DNA of 64,000 nt from Trichosphaerium sp. ATCC 40318 (Eukaryota; Discosea; Flabellinia; Trichosidae): assembly GCA_038496445.1 (NCBI GenBank), contig JALMLS010000579.1, forward strand, positions 124,001-188,000, read 5' to 3'. Of the stretch, positions 56,835 through 64,000 are shown in pieces. The position numbers and the translations under genes were made by a program. Below the pieces are notes generated by a model. It was not told where the DNA came from. It did no database searches and was given only the letters and a program-made list of their open reading frames with translations. How positions within the stretch are numbered: the stretch's first letter is position 1; each line of letters starts with the position of its first letter.

Positions 56835-59706
56835 ATGACAACCAGGAAAATAGATGAGTTAGACGTAGAAGATACGCCGCCACGCAAGAGGCATAAGGTA
56901 CGTAGTTTGAGAATAAAAATAACGAGCAAATTTTGTAAAAAACACGGTAATACTAACACGAGCGACAGACGTCGCGTAAAAGCACTGGAGATAAAAAAAA
57001 AACGCCTGTGAAAAGAAGAAAGAGTAAAGAAAACATCAAAGCTACATTAAAGCGGTCAAAGCAAACTAAAAAAGTCAAAAAAGAGGTTGTAACGCCTATG
57101 GATGATGATTTTGACTTTGCAGATGACTCCCTTCAAAATGATGATGTATCGATGGAAGACGCACCAGAAGTGGTGGAGCAGAGCCAATTTTCGTGGGAAA
57201 GCTTTTTCTCAAACTTGACGTTAATAACACCTGCAACGTACGTCAAAAGGGTACCAAACGCTAACAGCGAGACATCTAACGCCAATTTAGACAATACGCT
57301 GAAATATTCACCGAAAACGAACTGACACCAAGCGACGACTTCTCTGAGTATGATCACGATGCTTTATCAAGCATGGGTGTTAAAAAAATAAAAGATAGGC
57401 TTGCAATAATGTCAGGTATGTCAACACAAAGCCTTAAATTAGAATGAATTCATTTTGACTTGTGTAACCACTAATGTTGTTGTATAGCGCTTAAAAATAT
57501 TAAACATATGCCCACTGCAAAACTTACAACCTCTGTATCCTCTAAAAAGACCTCTAAGCCTTCAAAGAAACCGTACGAGCCAAAATTATAGACATTTCGT
57601 AAAAATGATTTTTTTGTAGTGTTAAAGTTGAGGCTAGTGATGAGAGTGATGATGAGAGCAATGATGGAAAACAAGATAGTGATAATGATAGTGATAGTGA
57701 TAGTGGCAATGAAAGCAATGAAAGTGACAGCGAGGAAGACGAGAAGCCAAAGAAAGAAATTAAAAAAGTTGCTAAAAAACCAACATTAAAAAAAGAGGAG
57801 AAATTGCTTCCTAAAAAAGTGAAAAAGGAACCCGTAGTAGAAAAGAAGGAAAAAACGAGCGTACGTATTTGATATTTAGCATTCCAAAATCTGAATAACT
57901 GATGCTCTTTGCGTGAATTGTTGTTTTTTGTTCAATCTATTTTTTTGTTTTTAATTTTTTTCTTAGTTGTACATTGCTAATGTACCATGTGGCATGAACT
58001 TTGACAGACTACGTTCAATAATTTCCTCTACTATTGGGAAACTCGCTGAAATGCCATTCATGAAATGGACTGTACAACATGATAGCAAGACGCGAAAGTA
58101 AGTCAAACAGGTTTTTATTTAGAAATTAGAATTATTTTCTTTTGAGCAATGGTAGACTTCAGTACTATAACTTGATAATGCACTAGTTTTACTAATTTTT
58201 TACGTACTATTGTCAATATAAAAATCTATATTCGTTTACTGTCAAGTCACGTAAACGGTTTTGAGTTGATAGTAGTTTTTTAATTGATTTCAAGTCTAAT
58301 TACGTTTCAGGGTTGCGCTTGTCACTTTCGCGAGCAAACAAGAATCAATTGCATTCATGAATCTTTTTAAACATCAAGAGCTATACGTTATACCACTCAA
58401 CCCACCACATCCAGATGCAAATACAATATGGGTAGAATCACCAATTCCAAACACAATAGCTGAAAATGAATTTTCTTTTTGGCTATTACACCAAGTTTCA
58501 AAAAATGTCAAAGTTATCAACAGGCCAAGCTCTGTAGATATCGAAGGCCGTAGGTATGTAATCACACCGATATCCTAGATATATTTTTTCAATGTAACCG
58601 TCCAACACGTGCTCATATGCACTATTTTTAGATACTATACAATGAGCGTTGAAACATCTGAAGCAGCTAAAGAACTTGTTGCCAAGACAGGTCAATTGTT
58701 CATTTGGAAAGATAAGAAAGTGCCTGTTGTATTTCACTGGTGTACGTTAATGAATACTATCTTGATATCAAATAATAACTCATATTATTAGTGGTTGGAT
58801 GCTCTGAAGATAATATAAAAAATATCAATGCAACACCTGGCTTATGCCATTATGACTTGACACCAAAAGAGATACAGCGTAGTCTGTTATTCTATTTCTT
58901 GCCTTCTCATTGGGATATGATGGTATTAACACTTGCTTTTGCCGTCATGGGTGTTGAGATGCTTCATAAAGTACATTGGCTAATGGCTGATGAAGAGACA
59001 TTCAGAGGGTACGAAAACGCAATTCTTGTCAAACCAATAATTGTTTTTTTTGTTAATTTGATGGTTGTAGGAGTGCTTTGGTTACTTTTAATTCACTAGC
59101 GTCATTTAATAAAGCTAAAGAAGGTTTATCAAAACTCAGAATATGCCCTCTTCGTAATTACATGCGCTTTGAGAAGCCTCCAGGTTAGTGGAATGTTACG
59201 TAGTATTCTTATTTACATTCTTGTCTTTAAGCTGCTGTTGGTGTATCTGTACATTTACTACACATGGGTCGTAATAGAGAGGCTGTCCAAGAACTACTTC
59301 AGTGCGTCAATGATTAATTTTTTATTTGATTAGATAATTAACAAGAAATCTGCAGGCATTTGTCACTCGCTGGTAACATACGCGATAAAAAACCTAAATA
59401 CTTGGCTAAACTTAAAGATGTTGATGATGGATATAAAGCTTTGCTTCTTAATGGTATATTGATAACAAGTAAGAATCAAGCTGCTACAATAGAATGGTGT
59501 ACGTTAATCGCAAGAATCACTTCAGAATTTTCCTCTTTTTTTGAAATTCTTGCAAGAATTTTTTTTGACTCTGTATAGGGAGTGAGAGGCCTAAAGATCC
59601 TTTCAAAGCACTCAAAAGGCGATCAAGTGGAGGTAAAGGACTTAGACATAGTACTTCTACGCCGAGCAAGCACAAGGGTTTACCACCAGTATATTCTGAA
59701 GAATAA
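56835..59706 (+). CDS. Charged nuclear protein with RRM-like domain
   Basis: ATG 56835 gives MTTRKIDELDVEDTPPRKRH, then a Lys/Arg-rich tract with several possible nuclear signals (PVKRRKSKENIK, KKVKKEVV). An acidic serine/aspartate run near 57.64-57.74 kb (DSDNDSDSDSGNESNESDSE) follows. The structured part starts at LYIANVPCGMNFDRLRSIIS and VALVTFASKQESIAFMNLF, which read as RNP2- and RNP1-like strands of an RRM. Then come SVETSEAAKELVAKTGQLFI and a long unknown region (LTPKEIQRSLLFYFLPSHWD, SVHLLHMGRNREAVQELLQH). The C-terminus is basic. About 14 exons. It is likely an RNA- or chromatin-associated protein; I do not recognise the family. Exon edges between 58.2 and 59.3 kb are approximate. 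Confidence 0.7.
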
Positions 59707-59829
59707 ACACAATTTTTAAGGAACAGCTTGCGCCACTGTCATTTTGTAGTAATTTTACCTTTCAACTTAAAAACCCGATGTACACGTGTCAACTCTTTAT
59801 TTATTTAGTAGGAACACTTTGTATTTAAT

Positions 59830-60699
59830 TCATTGTTCGTGAGGGATAAAATCTAGGTAATTCCGGTGTTCCTCACCTCCAACGAAGTAATAATGCTCTA
59901 TCACTCCCACAAGGAAATGAAACTTTTTGTAATCTCCTTCAAGCTTACCGTTGACATAAGTACATAGCTCCTTTACATTACCATTAGAATGCCATGACTT
60001 ACACTCTCCCTCTAATTTATCATTGGCATAGTGGCTCTGTATCTCTATTTGTCCATTGTCGTGCCACTCTGTGTTATCTCCTTCCAGTTTGCCATTGATA
60101 TAATGGCAATGTCTGCGCAGGTGTCCATCATCATACCACTCCTTGCATTCCTTTTCTTCTTTGCCATTAACATAATGTGACTCTAATCGCAGCTGTCCGT
60201 TGTCAAACCACTCTTTGTGTCCGCCAGTTTTTTTACCATTAACAAACGTACACTCCGTTTTTAGTTGTCCATTGTAATGCCACTCCTTGAATTCTCCTTC
60301 AATATTGCCTTTGACATGCATGAAATGTGTTGACAATTGTCCATTACTGTACCACGAACTGTTCTCTCCGTCAAGTATGCCGTTCCGACAATTGATTACA
60401 GAAAGCAATTTACCGTCGTCATGCCAATACTCTTGCTTCCCTTCTGGCTTTCCATTAACATAGTGGCAGTGAACTCCAAGTTGATTATTCTTATACCAAT
60501 ATTTGGAATCTCCATGACGTTTACCGTGTCTCCAATATTCTAGAGCAGCAATACCACGTATTTTAGAGTTTTCATCGATAAATCGTTGTTGTATCCATTT
60601 TCCATGTTTTTTTAAGTCAGTATCGAACCGTGTAGTCGTTGCTGTATGTTTAGACAAGCATGGCCACTTTAAATTCACTTCAAGGTCCAAATCGCACAT
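59830..60699 (-). CDS. Intronless MORN-type repeat protein
   Basis: A single 289-codon frame with no intron. After an 80-residue N-terminal region (MCDLDLEVNLKWPCLSKH) come about nine repeats of 23 residues with consensus EWxxNGQLxxxxxYVNGKxEGExK, for example EWHYNGQLKTECTFVNGK and EWHDNGQIEIQSHYANDK. This is the MORN variant also annotated as YwqK-like in bacteria and common in giant viruses and protists. The repeats form a beta-hairpin ladder and usually act as protein- or membrane-binding scaffolds; no enzyme domain is present. The lack of introns and high repeat uniformity set it apart from its neighbours. The start ATG at 60699 is the first in frame. Confidence 0.88.
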   Translation of the reverse strand: MCDLDLEVNLKWPCLSKHTATTTRFDTDLKKHGKWIQQRFIDENSKIRGIAALEYWRHGKRHGDSKYWYKNNQLGVHCHYVNGKPEGKQEYWHDDGKLLSVINCRNGILDGENSSWYSNGQLSTHFMHVKGNIEGEFKEWHYNGQLKTECTFVNGKKTGGHKEWFDNGQLRLESHYVNGKEEKECKEWYDDGHLRRHCHYINGKLEGDNTEWHDNGQIEIQSHYANDKLEGECKSWHSNGNVKELCTYVNGKLEGDYKKFHFLVGVIEHYYFVGGEEHRNYLDFIPHEQ

Positions 60700-60951
60700 A
60701 ACAATATGTAAATCAACTGGGAGGTGTAGTAGTAGCGTTTTAGGTAAAAACGGTTTTCCGTTATCTCCTTTCGAGGCATTTAGCTACAAGTATGCTTGTG
60801 AGACACTGTGCGTTATATTTTAAGTAAAGTACCTTGCGTTTTGCCATCAGCAGTCGAACAGTTTAAGTCAGTAGCAAGTTTAGTCAAGTTCCCTTTGCAA
60901 CAAATCTTCAAGTAACAAGCACAACGATAACTTTCCAACAAAGCGTAGCAC
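60700..60951. other. Spacer upstream of the MORN gene
   Basis: Upstream of the MORN gene (minus). No supported frame until the LRR relic begins at about 60952. Confidence 0.4.
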
Positions 60952-61135
60952 AATGGTGTTCATACTATTGACCTTGTTTGGACTTCAGTGACAGATGAAG
61001 GTATGATAGGATTAAAAAGGAGTCCATTATATAGACCTTGGTAGTACAAAAGTTACAGATGTTGGTGTTAAAGAGCTAAAAGATGTATATTCTATTGACC
61101 TTTGTGACACAGAAGTTACATCCTGCTTACTCAGA
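60952..61135 (+). pseudogene. Relic of a GVHTI-type LRR gene
   Basis: Two and a half leucine-rich repeats of the same kind as the gene at 22895-24172 survive here. The first frame reads GVHTIDLVWTSVTDEGMIGL (60955 onward, preceded directly by a stop). A one-base frameshift near 61030 leads into IDLGSTKVTDVGVKELKDVY and SIDLCDTEVT. No F-box, start codon or further repeats are visible on either side. It is a decayed fragment rather than an exon, because stops flank both frames and no donor or acceptor rescues the join. Confidence 0.75.
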
Positions 61136-61266
61136 TACCTCCACTATGTTGTAAAAACTTGTATTTACATTCGTACAGTTATAAATAAATCTGAACATTT
61201 TATCCCAAAGCAAGGGTTTCGACAGGTTTGCTGATTAGCCAAACAAGCTTTTTTTTGTTTTGGTCA

Positions 61267-62757
61267 TTATTTGTAGTCCCACACTCGACTTGAAAAGTCT
61301 CCAGCACCGGAGACAAATCTATTTGTACCATGGCCTTGACTGCATGCAATAGAAATCACAGAATTTCTATGACCACGTAGTACAAGCTGCCCAGTTGCAC
61401 GATCTATATGTGTATTCCATACACGAATTGATTGATCTTTACTACCACTCATTAACCAAGAACCACATGGGCTGTATGATAATGTGAGTACAAAGTCCTT
61501 GATTAAGAGAGTTAGTTAAGTTCAAAAATGATGTCACTACTAATAAAAAAAAGCACGTGAAAGATAAAACACGAAATGATTTTCTTTCTTTTTTCTTCTT
61601 TTTTGTCACTGAGTTAAAAATACTACGTACTTGGTGGCCTTGTAACGTTGCTTTGCAATTATCAGTACCACTTCCTCTTATGTCCCATATCCTTACAGTT
61701 TTGTCTAATGAAGAAGATGCCAGAGATTTTTTATCAGGAGAAAAAGCAACAGAGTAAACGCTATCTGAATGACCTGCATATCTATCAAGAAAAAATCCAT
61801 TTCTTAAATCCCATAGCCTAACCATCTTATCAAGAGATCCAGCAGCGATTAAATCACCAGCATGGTTAATTGATACAGATGTAACACCCTCAAGAGGACC
61901 TATTTGTTCATCGCCAAGAGTATGCAAACACTAAACAGAAATTAACAAAGAGAAGCTGCATCTAAGCGAAGAAATAGTATCTTCGTTTTTGTGATACCTT
62001 TCCAGTTTCTAAACAAAACGTGAGTGAAAACTTCTGAAAGAAAAAAACTTACCAATGTCCCACACTCTAACTGTCTTATCCCCAGATCCAGAAACAAGTG
62101 TTTGTCCATCAGGAGATATATCTACACCACGTCAAACTGTTAAAAACGCTCAATAATCTTGACATACCAATCGAATAGATTGGCTTTGTGTGACCCAAAT
62201 ATCCTCGACAGAAACTCTTTGTAGTGATGTTCCACAATTTTAACTTCTCTTCACCACCAGAGGCAAGCAGATTAGAATTAGGAACAAATTTTACACCTCT
62301 AAAATAAGCATCTCCTTCACCAGATACAACACTCTTATCTCTAAATGAACTAACGAACGATTAGCATTTCAGAAAGTTTTGCTCTTTTTTTTTTTGTAAA
62401 CGTGCTGTATGTATTTACCAGTATCCGCATCGATTACATTAGCCACACGGTTACCTTAAGAAACGTTATCGATTGTAATGATCGTATATCCCATTTAATT
62501 ACCTCCAGTGACAACCATTTTACCATCATTGGATATATCAACGGCGCACACGACGCTAAACAAACAATTAAAAAAATATATCCATTCAGACCCGATAAAG
62601 GTTTTATCTCTTTATCATCACGTGACGCGAAAAAATGAAGTAAAAAATGAAGAGCTAGGGTTTACCTTGCGTGTTCTTGAGTGTGCATCAAATTTATTAT
62701 CGGCTCTTTCGTCATAGATGGGTTGTAGCTTGTTTTCAAACATTTAGAATCAACCAT
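61267..62757 (-). CDS. WD40 protein like the Tup1 C-terminal propeller
   Basis: Seven WD40 repeats in about 390 residues. ATG 62757 reads MVDSKCLKTSYNPSMTKEPI, then INLMHTQEH joined to SVVCAVDISNDGKMVVTGG, which matches the first blade of Tup1 repressors. Later blades are FRGVKFVPNSNLLASGGEEK, LVSGSGDKTVRVWDIETGKC, IAAGSLDKMVRLWDLRNGFF, SLASSSLDKTVRIWDIRGSG, SWLMSGSKDQSIRVWNTHID and FVSGAGDFSSRVWDYK, which ends the protein as in Tup1. The N-terminal tetramerisation helix and glutamine-rich region of true Tup1 are missing. It may be a truncated paralogue or another co-repressor-like propeller. Introns fall between blades; donors include GTACGT at about 61631. Confidence 0.85.
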
Positions 62758-62859
62758 ACTACAAAAATTGCTTTTTGGTAATTTTTATCTTACCTCACAA
62801 CCCACTCCTTCGCATTTGTTTGACTTCTCTCCACAAGCTGCCTATACGTGTGTTAAACC

Positions 62860-63269
62860 TTATGCGCAAGTATTTATACGCTCTACAAGCAGTCGAGCCT
62901 AAAAAAAAGTTTTTCTTCTTCCTGTTATTTACTTTGAATGGTTTCCGTTTCCGAAACGCCTCATTGATAACATAGCTGTTGGCGTAGTCGTTCTCTGCAT
63001 CACGTGATTCGAAGGTGTTGTAATAGTATTTCTGACATTTCTTTCAGGCTGTGGAGCGTCGTTGTTGTTTTTATACAGAGCTTGACGGTATTTAACGATT
63101 TAAAAATAAATAGGCTTAAAAAAGAGCTACCATCTATTATTTCAGCCTGTATATGCGGAATAGAGCGCGTAGCCCCTTGACCATCAGTTACAGATATTAG
63201 CATCGAATTCGCCAAGCCAATAAGCTCATTACCACCAAGCTCAAGCACGGAAACTACTCGTTGTATCAT
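62860..63269 (-). CDS. Small unrecognised protein
   Basis: ATG 63269 opens MIQRVVSVLELGGNELIGLA and continues NSMLISVTDGQGATRSIPHI to AEIID. A GT donor (about 63130) joins in phase to ENDYANSYVINEAFRKRKPF; a second short intron leads to ARLLVERINTCA and a stop at 62860. The product is about 80 residues, mixed hydrophobic then basic. The uninterrupted alternative, stopping at 63000 after 89 codons, cannot be excluded. I recognise no family. It shares an 84-base divergent spacer with DMC1. Confidence 0.4.
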
Positions 63270-63353
63270 CAGACTGCTATGACGTCACTACCATATTTTA
63301 AGGAACGCTGGCAGAGAATAACTTAACTCAGAATCATAAATCACATCATCAAC
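63270..63353. promoter_or_regulatory. Short divergent promoter (small gene / DMC1)
   Basis: 84 bases between divergent ATGs. ATGACGTCAC at about 63278-63287, a CRE-like TGACGTCA core, lies inside it. Confidence 0.45.
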
Positions 63354-64000
63354 ATGGCAGCTGCTCAGCAACAAGGTAACCTAGACGAATTAGATGAAGG
63401 AGAGGAACATATACAGCAAATAGAAAAGCTGCAAAACCTCGGCATAGGCGCAGGTACATTGTCTTTTGAACAAGGACAACGAAGTAGACAGTTTTTGACT
63501 ACGTGCTAAGGTGATATCACAAAACTCAAGAGGGGTGGCATAAACACTGTTGCTGGTGTCCTTATGCAGACGAAGAAGGCAATCATCGTTTGCAATCCAG
63601 ATTCGAAACTGACTTTTCTTAATAGCTTCTCACTTCGATTAAAGGCTTGTCTGATGCTAAGGTTGATAAGATCTTGGAGGCGGCTGCAAAACTTCAGGTT
63701 TGCCAAACAAGTTTTGCGCGTAGACTGTAATACCTTACTCGCTAGACAAACATGTTTAAAACAGGCTTTGAAGTACTTCAGGAGCGTGATACAATTTCAA
63801 AGATAACAACAGGAAGCCCTGCTTTCGATACTCTTCTCGGAGGCGGTATAGAAACAATGAGTATTACCGAAGGTATCCTACGGCTTGGCTTTATTGCGAA
63901 CCACCTAACGGTTGTAATAGCTTTCGGCGAGTTCAGAACTGGCAAAACACAGATTTGTCATACGCTATGCGTAACTGCTCAGTTGCCCTCTTCACAACAA
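63354..64000 (+). CDS. DMC1: DMC1-like meiotic recombinase, 5' part
   Basis: A RecA-family strand-exchange protein, cut by the window edge. ATG 63354 gives [20 protein letters not shown], then [13 protein letters not shown]. The helix-hairpin-helix domain follows: [20 protein letters not shown] and [19 protein letters not shown]. The core begins [20 protein letters not shown], then after an intron [20 protein letters not shown] with Walker [23 protein letters not shown] and CVTAQLP favour DMC1; RAD51 usually has ITEMFGEF and AVTCQLP. The GVLMQTKKA segment also resembles DMC1. Five introns are seen. The Walker B and DNA-binding loops lie beyond the window. Presence of DMC1 implies a sexual or meiotic capacity. 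Confidence 0.9.

Noticed and set aside
57640-57740. GATAGTGATAATGATAGTGAT microsatellite-like run
   Set aside because: It encodes the Ser/Asp acidic stretch of the RRM-like protein in frame; no sign that it is a mobile or structural repeat.

Overview
The window is nuclear DNA from an intron-rich, AT-leaning (roughly 37% GC by eye) unicellular eukaryote using the standard genetic code; an amoeba-like or other free-living protist is likely, but I cannot name the taxon. The evidence is eukaryote-only genes (AAR2, synaptojanin-type phosphatase, MePCE, ERMARD, MYCBP, DMC1) split by many spliceosomal introns of about 40-100 bases. Most donors read GTACGT or close to it, and at least three introns are GC-AG. 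Genes are packed on both strands with spacers from under 100 to about 900 bases.

Layout. 0-8 kb (+): AAR2 splicing factor and a SAC/5-phosphatase synaptojanin-like protein. 8-24 kb (-): a type I membrane protein with four Frizzled-type cysteine-rich domains, an ABCG half-transporter, an intronless F-box protein, a CD36/LIMP-2 family protein, a MePCE/Bin3 methyltransferase and an intronless F-box/LRR protein. 24.8-31.3 kb (+): an intron-rich LRR protein, a secreted CBM6-like plus HExxH metalloprotease, and a PPC/DUF296 protein. 31.5-41.6 kb (-): serine racemase/threonine dehydratase, a small secreted cysteine-rich protein, an F-box protein, a PARG-like protein, MYCBP and phosphoglycerate kinase. 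41.7-44.7 kb (+): ankyrin-repeat protein. 44.9-56.6 kb (-): ERMARD, TDP2-like phosphodiesterase, PTS2 citrate synthase and M1 aminopeptidase. 56.8-64 kb, mixed strands: an RRM-like nuclear protein, an intronless MORN-type repeat protein, an LRR relic, a Tup1-like WD40 protein, a small unknown and the 5' part of DMC1.

The genes do not form one pathway; the locus looks like ordinary compact euchromatin. Features that stand out: the quadruple-CRD receptor; a strong excess of CACGTG (46 counted by eye), much of it inside introns; the unusual donor consensus; a small class of intronless repeat-protein genes with a decaying relic; and a diverged pair of about 60-base non-coding repeats. Gene structures were spliced by hand from frame, GT/GC-AG signals and family similarity recalled from knowledge. 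Exon ends are therefore best estimates, and no database search was run.
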